Assembly: GCA_000403475.2 (NCBI GenBank)
Contig: KE159795.1
Coordinates: forward strand, 1-64,000
DNA: 64,000 nt
Direction of reading: 5' to 3'
Origin: Lachnospiraceae bacterium MD308
GTDB lineage: Bacteria; Bacillota; Clostridia; Lachnospirales; Lachnospiraceae
Positions within the stretch are counted from its first letter, which is position 1, and each line of letters begins with the position of its first letter. The notes below the pieces were generated by a model. That model did not search any database. It was given only the letters and a program-made list of their open reading frames with translations, and was not told where the DNA came from. Positions 45,636-54,106 of this stretch are shown here, one piece after another. A program made the translations under genes and the position numbers.

Positions 45636-46076
45636 CTAGATACTGAATCCACTAGCTTCCATATCAGATGCAATATCTTCAATGTTAAGCTCCACTTCAG
45701 CATTCTTTTCATCCCATCTTGCCTTGTCCCAAATCTCGGCACGCTTCCCCATGCCGATAAAAACTACTTCTTTATCTAACTTTGCATAGTCTCTCAGAAC
45801 AGACGAGATTAATGTTCTGCCTTGCTTGTCTAGATCCCCGTCTATCGCACTCCCCTGAAAGAAATATGCAAAAGCGCGGGCTTTTTTATCCGTGGTGGTT
45901 GGTAAGGCGTTAAGTTTCTCTTCGAAGGCGTTCCATTCATCTTCCGGGTATACATACAGACAATTTTCCATTCCTTTGGTGATGACGAAATGCTCCCCCA
46001 GATCGTCACGCATCTTTGCAGGAATGATAATTCTGCCTTTGGCATCAATATTATGACTGTACTCCCCCTTCAGCAC
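45636..46076 (-). CDS. mraZ: MraZ transcriptional regulator of the dcw cluster
   Basis: This 146-residue protein has two AbrB-like halves: [20 protein letters not shown] and [20 protein letters not shown], each with the DxxGR motif. It binds repeats upstream of its own gene to repress or tune the operon. Four 10-bp repeats lie 47-87 bp upstream. First gene of the cluster. Confidence 0.95.
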   Translation of the reverse strand: MLKGEYSHNIDAKGRIIIPAKMRDDLGEHFVITKGMENCLYVYPEDEWNAFEEKLNALPTTTDKKARAFAYFFQGSAIDGDLDKQGRTLISSVLRDYAKLDKEVVFIGMGKRAEIWDKARWDEKNAEVELNIEDIASDMEASGFSI

Positions 46077-46122
46077 CGGAACTCACCCTCTTTCAAAGTG
46101 GGCTGCCACTTTTATATCATTC

Positions 46123-46162
46123 GCACCACTTTCTTCTACTTTTCACCACTTTCTACCACTTG
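46123..46162 (-). promoter_or_regulatory. MraZ operator: four tandem 10-bp repeats
   Basis: On the minus strand the units CAAGTGGTAG, AAAGTGGTGA, AAAGTAGAAG and AAAGTGGTGC follow each other at exactly 10 bp. One helical turn spacing and the AAAGTGG core match described MraZ boxes. TATAAA, a possible -10, lies just downstream. Confidence 0.8.
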
Positions 46163-46241
46163 AACCCATTGTAAACTACTTTTTGGGTGATTTCAACCCT
46201 TTTTTTGAAATTTATCTTGATGCACCCCCGGCCGAAAAAAC

Positions 46242-46285
46242 AAAAAAACCGGCAAACCACGAATAATACGTAGTTTAACCGGTTC
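46242..46285 (-). terminator. Terminator upstream of the dcw cluster
   Basis: On the minus strand AACCGG..AAACTACG pairs with CGTGGTTTGCCGGTT and a run of seven Ts follows. It ends the 46336-46590 gene and isolates the mraZ promoter. Confidence 0.85.
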
Positions 46286-46335
46286 TTCAACCTATTTTTT
46301 TCTTCATAATTACTATATGATTTTTTTCTGCCAGT

Positions 46336-46590
46336 CTACTCTTTGTCGCCCGCGGCCTCGTTAAGCTTTTGGGAAAAATCCGTCAAAGCCGTATAGTCAA
46401 TCTCCACCTCTTCCTTCGGCTTCTTTGACTCATACGTACCATACGCCGAATAGCCAATCCATCCGATCAGCAAAATCGCCACAACGCCCACCGCACATTT
46501 GCGGAGTACATTCTGAACCTTCTCTTTTTTTATTGTCTGCTTGCGGTTCGCCTTTTCTTTTTTATATTTGTCAACCTTTTCCTGACTCAT
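46336..46590 (-). CDS. Small single-pass membrane protein, unknown function
   Basis: This 84-residue protein has a Lys-rich cytoplasmic part (MSQEKVDKYKKEKANRKQTI), one helix (CAVGVVAILLIGWIGYSAYG) and a short acidic tail (VEIDYTALTDFSQKLNEAAG). It is adjacent to degV and, through a terminator, to the dcw cluster. No family with known function is recognised. The start at 46590 is chosen because AAGGAC/GGAG lie close upstream; a longer frame begins 45 bp earlier. Confidence 0.6.
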   Translation of the reverse strand: MSQEKVDKYKKEKANRKQTIKKEKVQNVLRKCAVGVVAILLIGWIGYSAYGTYESKKPKEEVEIDYTALTDFSQKLNEAAGDKE

Positions 46591-46674
46591 GTCCTTACTG
46601 CTCCTTTTGCTAAATAAACTGATATAACCTGCCAAACAAGTTATATTAGGATAAGTTTACCACAAATCCAAAGA

Positions 46675-47514
46675 CTAGACAACCACAATTATCCCTCCGT
46701 CCGAGGCGTACATACTGCTGATTCCGGCCGTATCAAGGACAACAATATCTTTGAATTCCGCTTTGGATTCTAACATACGCTTTACCTGCTCCGCCCGCTC
46801 CCTGCAGTTACAGTGGGAAATCGCAAGAATCCGCTCCTTAGACCCTTTCAGATTCTCTATAATCATATCGCACATCTTTGCAAGCGCCTTCTTAATCCCT
46901 CTCGCCTGCCCAAGCTGGCAGATTGTTCCCTCCGGGGTCGCCCCCATCACCGGCTTTATATTAAGCGCTGTTGCCACCACTGCCTTAAGCCCCGTCAATC
47001 TTCCATTTTTGCGGAGTGTATCCAGTGTCTCTAAAACAAAATAAGTATTCTGGCTCTCAATGTAGGCTTCCACCGCCTCAACAGTCTCAGAGAAGCTCAT
47101 TTCACTCTCCTCACATTCCGCAATTTTAAGCGCGATGAGTGTCTCGCCGATTGATGCCGAACGGGAATTGAATACATGGATATCTTTCTTCCCATATTCT
47201 TCATTATAAAGCTTCCTGCCAAGCTCCGCACTGTTATAGGAGCCGCTGAGTTCCGCCGAAAGAGTCACCGCATAGACATGGTCTGCCTCACAGTGATACA
47301 GCTCCATATACCGCTCCGGCGACGGGCAGGAAGATTTCGGACACTCCGGCGACTCTTTCACTCTCCGCAAAAAATCCGCCTGGTCAAAAGTCTCATCATC
47401 CACAATATGATGCCCCGCCACTTCAATACTCAGGGAGGCCGTTTCAAAATGCCCGGTCCCTTTCATGTCACTGCTCAACTCTCCGCAACTGTCAACAATA
47501 ACTTTATAACTCAT
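46675..47514 (-). CDS. DegV-family fatty-acid-binding protein
   Basis: This 279-residue protein has the two-domain DegV fold: VIVDSCGELSSDM at the start, SCPSPERYMELYH, LSAELSGSYNSAELGRKL, and GLKAVVATALNIKPVMG. DegV/FakB proteins bind a fatty acid, often to present it to a FakA kinase, which is not in this window. GGGAGG precedes the second of two close ATGs, giving 47514. Confidence 0.88.
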   Translation of the reverse strand: MSYKVIVDSCGELSSDMKGTGHFETASLSIEVAGHHIVDDETFDQADFLRRVKESPECPKSSCPSPERYMELYHCEADHVYAVTLSAELSGSYNSAELGRKLYNEEYGKKDIHVFNSRSASIGETLIALKIAECEESEMSFSETVEAVEAYIESQNTYFVLETLDTLRKNGRLTGLKAVVATALNIKPVMGATPEGTICQLGQARGIKKALAKMCDMIIENLKGSKERILAISHCNCRERAEQVKRMLESKAEFKDIVVLDTAGISSMYASDGGIIVVV

Positions 47515-47632
47515 ATCCATCCTCCCGGTACACTATGCCAATATACTTTTAGCATGTCATTTATATCTATTAAACATAGTTTTGAATACTACTTGTTCAT
47601 CATAGCATATTTATGCCGGAAAGGAAAGTATT

Positions 47633-48796
47633 TTATTCACTAAATTGGATTCTCCTCGAGACTCCCAGCGCAATCCCCATTTCTACCATCAAAAACAGAA
47701 TTGAAGTTCCCCCATAGCTGATAAAGGGCAGTGTAATTCCCGTCGTAGGGATGAGGTTGATCACAACCGCCACATTCAGTATTACCTGCAAAGCAATATG
47801 TACGAATATACCTGTCACAATCAAAGAGCCATACATATCCGGAGCATTCTGGGCGATAAATAGCAGCCTGTACAAAAGCATCCCAAAAAGAATCAGTATG
47901 ATAATCGCGCCGAATACTCCTAACTCCTCGCAGATAATGGAAAGAATCATGTCATTTTGCACCTCCGGGATAATCATCTTCTGCGCACTGTTCCCAAGCC
48001 CTTTTCCGAAAAATCCGCCCGAACCAATCGCATAGAGCGCCTGCATAACCTGAAATCCTCCCTCTGACGCATGAGCCTCCGGCTCTAACCACACCAGAAT
48101 TCTTTTTAATCTGAAGTTTCCCGTGTGCGTAAGACTTGCACTGAGAATCTGAACTGCAATTATAATGAGCGTAATCCCTCCCACAGCCACAGCAATAAAA
48201 GGCGCTGTCTTCGGATGCACGACAAATACCATCACACAGGAAATCCCCATAACAATAATCGCCGTACTTAAGTTATCCGTCAAAAGATAAACACAGGCCG
48301 CAGAAATCCCTCCCCACACCAGCACTTTTATAACTCCTTCCAGCGTCGTTATCTGCTTTCCTATTTTACAAATTAAAAGCGGAATAAAAAGTATAACCGC
48401 AATCTTCGCCAGCTCCGCCGGCTGGAACTGCTGCCCTGCCGGGAGCCTGAGCCAGCGCCGCGCACCGTTTACTTCCTTACCGATCGGCGTCTGAACAAGG
48501 GCCATCAAAAAAATCGACACAAAATACAGCCGCTTTGCAATCTTTGTATACCACCGGTAATCAAACTTCGAGATAATATACACTCCCGCAAATCCCGCGA
48601 CACAGAAAACCATCTGCCTCTTAAAATAATACATACTGTCGCCATAGCTTACCAACGCACTGTATGCGCTTGTGCTGTACAGCATGACCAGGCCGAAACA
48701 CACAAGAAAGATCAGCACCGCCACCAGACTGTAATCATAATACCTGATTTTCTCCGGCCTTTTGTTTTTTTTCTCCCTTTTTTTCTTTTTTGCCAT
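47633..48796 (-). CDS. Second FtsW/RodA/SpoVE-family SEDS glycosyltransferase
   Basis: This 387-residue polytopic protein has a basic N-terminus (MAKKKKREKKNKRPEKIRYY), GARRWLRLPAGQQFQPAELA, VQNDMILSIICEELGVFGAI and TGITLPFISYGGTSILFLM. It parallels the ftsW copy at 37 kb; one of the two is probably vegetative and the other sporulation-specific (SpoVE) or elongation-linked. Position next to spore-coat cotJ genes hints at sporulation but is not proof. GGAG lies 10 bases before the ATG at 48796. Confidence 0.85.
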   Translation of the reverse strand: MAKKKKREKKNKRPEKIRYYDYSLVAVLIFLVCFGLVMLYSTSAYSALVSYGDSMYYFKRQMVFCVAGFAGVYIISKFDYRWYTKIAKRLYFVSIFLMALVQTPIGKEVNGARRWLRLPAGQQFQPAELAKIAVILFIPLLICKIGKQITTLEGVIKVLVWGGISAACVYLLTDNLSTAIIVMGISCVMVFVVHPKTAPFIAVAVGGITLIIIAVQILSASLTHTGNFRLKRILVWLEPEAHASEGGFQVMQALYAIGSGGFFGKGLGNSAQKMIIPEVQNDMILSIICEELGVFGAIIILILFGMLLYRLLFIAQNAPDMYGSLIVTGIFVHIALQVILNVAVVINLIPTTGITLPFISYGGTSILFLMVEMGIALGVSRRIQFSE

Positions 48797-48892
48797 ATCA
48801 TTTACACTCCAATCGCTATTATTATACTTGGATACAAGCATAAAAACAACCTTCACTTTTATTTCCTTTCCGCACACCTTTTGTCATATTCT

Positions 48893-48900
48893 CATACAAT
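48893..48900 (+). promoter_or_regulatory. Sigma-E-like -10 element ahead of cotJ
   Basis: CATACAAT at 48893-48900 matches the sigma-E -10 consensus exactly, 35 bp before the cotJA start. A matching -35 is not convincing. Confidence 0.45.
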
Positions 48901-48934
48901 AATATTGCAAATATTTATGAAGGGAGAATCATAT

Positions 48935-49264
48935 ATGCCAAATTACCGTTATCAATCACCAGAATATATGAATATGAGACGTGGAAATTGTGCAAGGCCT
49001 TACACCAACACACAAGGCTCCTGCCAGTCCCCCCGGGAACCTGTCTGCCAGCCGGCATGCGAGACTGCCTGCCAGGAGCCGGAAATCGTGTGCTGCAATG
49101 ATAAGGGACATTATGACGAACTGCGCGGGATGCCTCTGGCGATGGCCTACGTGCCGTGGCAGGAATGGTGCGACATCTATGAGGTCGACAAAGGCTTTTG
49201 CCATGGCACGATCTTTAAGGAACTGAATAAACCGTTTCGGGGAATAGGAGGGTGCTGTAAATGA
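48935..49264 (+). CDS. cotJA: CotJA spore coat protein
   Basis: This 109-residue protein starts MPNYRYQSPEYMNMRRGNCA, has a Cys/Pro-rich middle (CQPACETACQEPEIVCC) and the CotJA core LRGMPLAMAYVPWQEWCDIY. It is part of the coat built by the mother cell. AGGGAG precedes the ATG at 48935. Its stop overlaps cotJB (ATGA). Confidence 0.85.
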   Translation: MPNYRYQSPEYMNMRRGNCARPYTNTQGSCQSPREPVCQPACETACQEPEIVCCNDKGHYDELRGMPLAMAYVPWQEWCDIYEVDKGFCHGTIFKELNKPFRGIGGCCK

Positions 49265-49530
49265 GCGAACAGAGACCTTGCCGTCATGAATTAATGGAAT
49301 GGATCAACATCGTAAGCTTTGCTGTTGATGATGTAAAGCTCTTCCTGGATACACACCCCTGTAATACAGAGGCCCTTGAATACTTTGAAGAATTTAAAAA
49401 ACAGCGCGTGCAGGCACTGAAAGAGTATGCGAAATTCTACGGCCCGCTGACTCTTGACACCGCAAGCTCGTGCGAGGATCACTGGACATGGATTCATGAG
49501 CCATGGCCGTGGCAGGAAGGGGGCTGCTAA
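49261..49530 (+). CDS. cotJB: CotJB spore coat protein
   Basis: This 89-residue protein matches CotJB: LMEWINIVSFAVDDVKLFLD, TEALEYFEEFKKQRVQALKE, YGPLTLD, and a Trp-rich end (DHWTWIHEPWPWQEGGC). It is coupled to cotJA by a 4-bp overlap and followed 3 bp later by the cotJC remnant. Confidence 0.87.
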   Translation: MSEQRPCRHELMEWINIVSFAVDDVKLFLDTHPCNTEALEYFEEFKKQRVQALKEYAKFYGPLTLDTASSCEDHWTWIHEPWPWQEGGC

Positions 49531-49533
49531 TCT

Positions 49534-49758
49534 ATGTGGAATTATGAAAAAAGATTACAATATCCGGTAAAAATCACACAGACAAATCCTAAAATTGCCC
49601 AGGTAATCATCAGTCAATTCGGAGGGCCGGACGGAGAACTGGCCGCATCCATGCGGTATCTCTCCCAGCGGTATACGATGCCTTACAATGAAGTGACAGG
49701 GATATTGACGGATATCGGTAGAGAAGCTGCTGAAATGTTCCATTTCAGCAGCTTCTAA
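49534..49758 (+). pseudogene. cotJC: CotJC (manganese catalase-like) truncated after about 62 residues
   Basis: The frame starts MWNYEKRLQYPVKITQTNPK and continues through IISQFGGPDGELAASMRYLS to TDIG, all as in CotJC, which normally has about 190 residues and Mn-binding EExxH motifs. Here the sequence departs right at the first metal motif (GREAAEMF) and stops at 49758. The rest of the gene is absent; the next gene is the convergent GH112 operon. A 16-bp perfect inverted repeat occupies the junction. Confidence 0.82.
49722..49756. repeat. Perfect 16-bp inverted repeat at the cotJC break
   Basis: AGAAGCTGCTGAAATG and CATTTCAGCAGCTTCT flank a 3-nt loop. Neither side has a T-run, so a normal terminator is not obvious. 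Confidence 0.8.
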
Positions 49759-49778
49759 AATCCAATTGCGGTTATCGG

Positions 49779-51950
49779 TTATATCTCATACCATTTAATC
49801 TCATTTGCCTCAAGGGCAAGCTTAAAGCTTTCTTTGTTCCCCTTGTACACGACCGTTTCCTGGGGCTCATAAGTGTTGTTTACCACACAGTATTTCCCAT
49901 TCTTCACATAAGCGTGGACATCTACATTCCAGTTGCTTGAAAACCACCGGCAAAGCTCTCCTTCGCTATGGCTGCTCCAAAGAATGGCCCGGTACAGTAT
50001 CCGGCTGTTAATAAAACTGTAGGGAAGACCGGAAATATAAACACAACGGCCTTCACCGTACTCATTCACAGCCATCTGCACCTCTTTTTCCCGCTGCACC
50101 AGAATCTTAGTTCCCTCCAGCGCATACATACTCTTCTTTCCCTCGCCGAAATCAACCTCTTCCTGACAGTCCTCCAGTATAAAGTGCTCCCGATGCTCTT
50201 TCCAGTTGTACTTATCGTACCCCAGGGTGAAGCCGGTCTCCTTCTCTACCCCCAGCGCCGAAGCCAGCTGCAGATACCGGCCCTGATACGCATGTCCCGA
50301 AGGCTCTCCCACGCCGATGAATCCGCCGCCCCGGAAGATAAATCTCCGGATTGCCGAGGACACCTGTGCATCTTCCCAAACCGCGCCTCCCGTATGGGCC
50401 GTATCTCCGTCCCCCACATTGATCAGCACGTCAATCTCATCTAAGATTCGGGGATTCTCCCGAATCTGATCAAAGGACAGGAAAGACACGTCAAAAGGTG
50501 CTCCTGACAAAGCCTCGATAACTCCGGCATAGCTGTAATTCTGCTTCTGGTACAGCGCGTGGTGTACCATATGGCATCCCCAGGAACGCATAGCCCCCCA
50601 GCAGTTCAGCACAGCCACCCTCTTATGGCAGAAGGCTTCTGTCCCCCGTATATTGTCATAGAGCTCCCTGAATTCCCGGCACACACTCTCCACATAATCC
50701 ACAAACTCCGGGAACTGGCAGGCAAGTTTCAGATACCCCCCATATCCGATGCGGTCGATGGGCTTTCTCAAAATGGCGCGGCGGGCCGTCACCCAGTTCT
50801 CCCTGGCCTCTTTCACCGGATCTCCCCCATCGTGGAAAGTATCCGGAAAGAAATACGGCAGAAATCTCCCTTCCGTGTAGCGCACTCCCGGAATATCCGC
50901 AATGAGCCGCAGCGTAGCCCCGTTTCCTACAGAACCTACTACCGCATCCAGCCCGATGGACGCAAACTCTTCCATAAATGGCTCCGTACCAATCCAGTGG
51001 TCCCCCAGAAACATCATGGCTTCTTTCCCAAGGGTATGGGTCAGCTCTACAATCTCCTTTGCAAGAGCCGCCACCTCCCGGCGCTGGAATGCCATAAAAT
51101 CCTTATACTCCGGGCTGGGCGCCCGGTACTGGTTATTATAGTAGCCTTGGTCAATGATAAATTCCGGCCGGAACCGATACCCTGCCTCCCTCTCAAACTG
51201 CTCTAATATATAAGGCGACACGGAGGCCGAATAGCCGTACCAGTCCACATATTTCTCCCGCTTCAGCTCGTCGAAAATAAGCGTAAACTGGTGAAAAAAT
51301 GTGGTGTAACGGATCACATCCACGTACGGGTGCTCCTCCACGAACCGGCGCAGCCTCTCCATCGTATATTCCCTTGTCTTTGGCTGACGCACATCAAAGG
51401 TAATCTGGTGCTCAAAATCCTTCCAGTCGTTCACGACCGCATTGTACATATGCACCGGGTCCCAGATCAGATACGCCAGAAAGCTGACTGTATACTCATG
51501 CCAGGCTTTCGGAGCCGGCAGTATGACACAATCCTCCTCCGGGACATATTCCCAGGAATCCGGCTCTACCGGACAGCCTTCTGTCCGATCCATAACCTCC
51601 CACCAGCGTTTTATATCATCCCTCGTATTGACCTTAAGAAGCTCCCGGCTGATACCGTCCATCAGCGGAATCCGAAGCGCCTCTTCCCCCGCCGTATAAA
51701 AGCCGGTCATAATATAACACTGCTGCACCTCATCCGGGTTTGCCTTAGCCCAGGCATTGTCCTTTCTGGTGGTGTAATAGGTAGAATACACCTTTGCATC
51801 CACCTCTTTCAGAGCCTCCGGATAATCTGTGCCGTCACAGTCACGGATGGCATCCGCCCCCCAGCGTTTCAATAATTCCAGCGTCTCCGGAACCACATCC
51901 ACATCGGTGGGAATCGTAACCCGTCCACTCTTCTCAATCTGCTCGCTCAT
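49779..51950 (-). CDS. GH112 1,3-beta-galactosyl-N-acetylhexosamine phosphorylase
   Basis: This 723-residue cytoplasmic enzyme cleaves galacto-N-biose or lacto-N-biose with phosphate to Gal-1-P and GalNAc or GlcNAc. It has the family landmarks: GRVTIPTDVDVVPETLELLK at the start, FLGDHWIGTEPFMEEF in the TIM barrel with the acid region, VGSVGNGATLRLIADIPGVR and GEPSGHAYQGRYLQLASALG in the glutamine-amidotransferase-like domain. No signal peptide. It closes an operon with an ABC importer, so imported disaccharide is split internally. Confidence 0.92.
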   Translation of the reverse strand: MSEQIEKSGRVTIPTDVDVVPETLELLKRWGADAIRDCDGTDYPEALKEVDAKVYSTYYTTRKDNAWAKANPDEVQQCYIMTGFYTAGEEALRIPLMDGISRELLKVNTRDDIKRWWEVMDRTEGCPVEPDSWEYVPEEDCVILPAPKAWHEYTVSFLAYLIWDPVHMYNAVVNDWKDFEHQITFDVRQPKTREYTMERLRRFVEEHPYVDVIRYTTFFHQFTLIFDELKREKYVDWYGYSASVSPYILEQFEREAGYRFRPEFIIDQGYYNNQYRAPSPEYKDFMAFQRREVAALAKEIVELTHTLGKEAMMFLGDHWIGTEPFMEEFASIGLDAVVGSVGNGATLRLIADIPGVRYTEGRFLPYFFPDTFHDGGDPVKEARENWVTARRAILRKPIDRIGYGGYLKLACQFPEFVDYVESVCREFRELYDNIRGTEAFCHKRVAVLNCWGAMRSWGCHMVHHALYQKQNYSYAGVIEALSGAPFDVSFLSFDQIRENPRILDEIDVLINVGDGDTAHTGGAVWEDAQVSSAIRRFIFRGGGFIGVGEPSGHAYQGRYLQLASALGVEKETGFTLGYDKYNWKEHREHFILEDCQEEVDFGEGKKSMYALEGTKILVQREKEVQMAVNEYGEGRCVYISGLPYSFINSRILYRAILWSSHSEGELCRWFSSNWNVDVHAYVKNGKYCVVNNTYEPQETVVYKGNKESFKLALEANEIKWYEI

Positions 51951-52014
51951 CTGCTATACCTTGGTAATCCTCTCTCTTTTTATAGTGATAAACATTTGCT
52001 TCTCTGCGTTATTA

Positions 52015-52212
52015 CTAGCGTTTCGGATCTTCAAACGGCTTATTGTAAATCATAAGCGCCGACAAAAGAAGCACCAGTCCTGCGATCATAATCCCAAGTC
52101 CTGTCATCTTTCCCGTCATCTTCCATCCTCCGATCACCATTGCCAGTCCTGCCGCAAAGAATACGATCATAATAATAATTCTTAAATTCCCGTGTTCTTT
52201 CCAAAATCTCAT
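52015..52212 (-). CDS. Small two-helix membrane protein (DUF6903-like)
   Basis: This 65-residue protein has two helices (about 12-30 and 36-55: IIIMIVFFAAGLAMVIGG and GLGIMIAGLVLLLSALMI). It lies between the permease and phosphorylase genes, a position such small proteins hold in Lachnospiraceae phosphorylase operons. Its role is unknown; it may assist the transporter. Confidence 0.65.
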   Translation of the reverse strand: MRFWKEHGNLRIIIMIVFFAAGLAMVIGGWKMTGKMTGLGIMIAGLVLLLSALMIYNKPFEDPKR

Positions 52213-52221
52213 ACTCTCACC

Positions 52222-53109
52222 TTACCCTTTCAGTCCGCCCAGGGTCATGCCCTGCGTCAGCTTTCTCTGTACACATATGTAAAGAATCAGGGTAGGCAGC
52301 ATAACGAGCACAAGGCCTGCATAGAGCTGGCCGTACTGAGCCGCCGACTGCTGCGCCTGAGTCAGTTGCATAAGCCCCACCGGCAGTGTCTTTCCGCCCT
52401 TTGGATCTGACAGAAGCGTCATGGCAATGATGTACTCATTCCAAAAAGACAGAAAATTGAACAAGATCACGGTAATAATGGATGGCTGTGCCATAGGGAA
52501 GATGATCCCCACCATAGTCTTTCCATAACCGGCTCCGTCAATATAAGCCGCCTCTTCATAATCATGAGCCAGCGTAGAAAAGTACCCTGACAGGAGATAT
52601 ATCGTAAAGGGCAGCGCCGTAGACGCATAGACTAAAGACAGCACAAAAATATTGTTGAGCAGAAAACCACTTCCTGCGATTCCCATCAAAAATTTGTCGC
52701 CGTCCACCAGCATGAGAAAGATAGGCACTACAATATAATTTACATTGATAAAAAGGCCGCCCATAAAAATCGCATTTAAAAATTTCCGTCCCCTGAATTC
52801 AAAACGGGACAACACGTAAGCCGCCGGAAGAGCCACTACAAGCAATATCAGCAGGGCCAACGCCGTGACCAGAACAGAATTCAGCATGTATTCGCCCATC
52901 TTGGCCTTTCCCCAGGCATCGGCAAAATTCTGGATATAGAATCCCGCCGGCATTGCCCACGGATTTCCGTAAAACTCACTATTCTCCTTGACAGACGCCA
53001 TAAACACCCAGGCCACCGGCACAAAGATGGAGATTGCAAGGGTAATCAGCGCCACATAGATAAATACTTTATACAGCCGTTCGGCTGATGATTTTTTCGT
53101 CTGTTCCAT
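52222..53109 (-). CDS. Carbohydrate ABC transporter permease, MalG type
   Basis: This 295-residue protein has six helices and the EAA loop EEAAYIDGAGYGKTMVGIIF, which docks the ATPase. The C-terminus RKLTQGMTLGGLKG is typical of sugar permeases. No ATPase gene is in the operon; a shared MsmK-like ATPase elsewhere is likely. It follows the MalF-type permease by 12 bp. Confidence 0.9.
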   Translation of the reverse strand: MEQTKKSSAERLYKVFIYVALITLAISIFVPVAWVFMASVKENSEFYGNPWAMPAGFYIQNFADAWGKAKMGEYMLNSVLVTALALLILLVVALPAAYVLSRFEFRGRKFLNAIFMGGLFINVNYIVVPIFLMLVDGDKFLMGIAGSGFLLNNIFVLSLVYASTALPFTIYLLSGYFSTLAHDYEEAAYIDGAGYGKTMVGIIFPMAQPSIITVILFNFLSFWNEYIIAMTLLSDPKGGKTLPVGLMQLTQAQQSAAQYGQLYAGLVLVMLPTLILYICVQRKLTQGMTLGGLKG

Positions 53110-53121
53110 TGACTGTCCTCC

Positions 53122-54009
53122 TTAAAATTCCAGCGGTTCACGCTTGGTAACTATATTCACCAGCGCTGATAATCCAAAGGAAAACAGGAAGACCAGCGCG
53201 CCTATCGCCATCCCGTAGCCATAGGAAGAGTTCGTGTAAGCCTGCTTGTACATATAGGACAGCGCCACCTCGGAGGCACCGTTTGGCCCGCCGGAAGTCA
53301 TAGCTTTTACAAAAAGGAACGCCATGTTGATCGTACTGATAATAAAGAATGTCAGCGTAGTGCGGATATTCGTCCAGATTAACGGCAGCGTAATCTGAAA
53401 AAACTGTGTAATCCGGCCCGCCCCGTCTAATCCCGCACTCTCATACAAGCTCTGGGGAACACTGGCCATGGACGCCATATACATGACCATATAATAACCG
53501 ATCGCCTGCCAGATCATAGCGACAATAAGGCTGGTCATAACTACAGTCTCTCCCTTCCACAAAATTGCCACCGTCTTCCCTGAAATCAGGGAGAGCAGGC
53601 TGTTTAACATGCCGTTGTTGGTATCATAAATGGCACTGAAAATAGCCGAAATTACTACTACGGACAAAATATTCGGGATATAAAAGATAATCCGGAAAAA
53701 ATTCTGCCCCTTAATCTCCTCTCTGGTCAGAATCGCCGCGAACACAAGTGCAAAGGCAAAGGTAACGATAGTCACCACCACGATCAGGAGAATCGTGTTC
53801 TGCATTGAGCGGATAAAATACTCATCACTCATAAGACGCGTGAAATTCTCTATCCCTACAAACTCCTCATTAACAGAATAAGCGCTGCGCCGAAACAGCG
53901 ACATGCGAAATACATTTATAGTAGGAATGATCATAAAAATCATAAACAGCAACACTGCGGGCGCCGCACATAAAAATACAAATCTGCTGCGGCCTGAACC
54001 TTTCTTCAT
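53122..54009 (-). CDS. Carbohydrate ABC transporter permease, MalF type
   Basis: This 295-residue protein starts MKKGSGRSRFVFLCAAPAVL and has the EAA motif YESAGLDGAGRITQFFQITL. The ATG at 54009 follows AAAGGAG; a frame to 54096 would run through a terminator hairpin and is rejected. It is the second gene of the import operon after the binding protein. Confidence 0.88.
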   Translation of the reverse strand: MKKGSGRSRFVFLCAAPAVLLFMIFMIIPTINVFRMSLFRRSAYSVNEEFVGIENFTRLMSDEYFIRSMQNTILLIVVVTIVTFAFALVFAAILTREEIKGQNFFRIIFYIPNILSVVVISAIFSAIYDTNNGMLNSLLSLISGKTVAILWKGETVVMTSLIVAMIWQAIGYYMVMYMASMASVPQSLYESAGLDGAGRITQFFQITLPLIWTNIRTTLTFFIISTINMAFLFVKAMTSGGPNGASEVALSYMYKQAYTNSSYGYGMAIGALVFLFSFGLSALVNIVTKREPLEF

Positions 54010-54052
54010 AGGCCAGAACTCCTTTCCCCCTTTGGGATCTTTCTGTTTCTTG

Positions 54053-54086
54053 TTAAAAAAACGGCGGTGAACAGCCTGCCACCGCC
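54053..54086 (-). terminator. Terminator between binding protein and permease genes
   Basis: On the minus strand GGCGGTG pairs with CACCGCC and TTTTTT follows (T-run over 54057-54062). Partial read-through would give more binding protein than permease. Confidence 0.8.
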
Positions 54087-54106
54087 ATTCCTTCATTCAC
54101 TTTTTA

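Noticed and set aside
49722-49756. Ordinary Rho-independent terminator after cotJ
   Set aside because: The stem is strong but no T-run follows on either strand and it lies within the aberrant end of cotJC.
54010-54096. Longer N-terminus of the MalF-type permease
   Set aside because: It would be read through a terminator hairpin and lacks a ribosome site; AAAGGAG fits the ATG at 54009.
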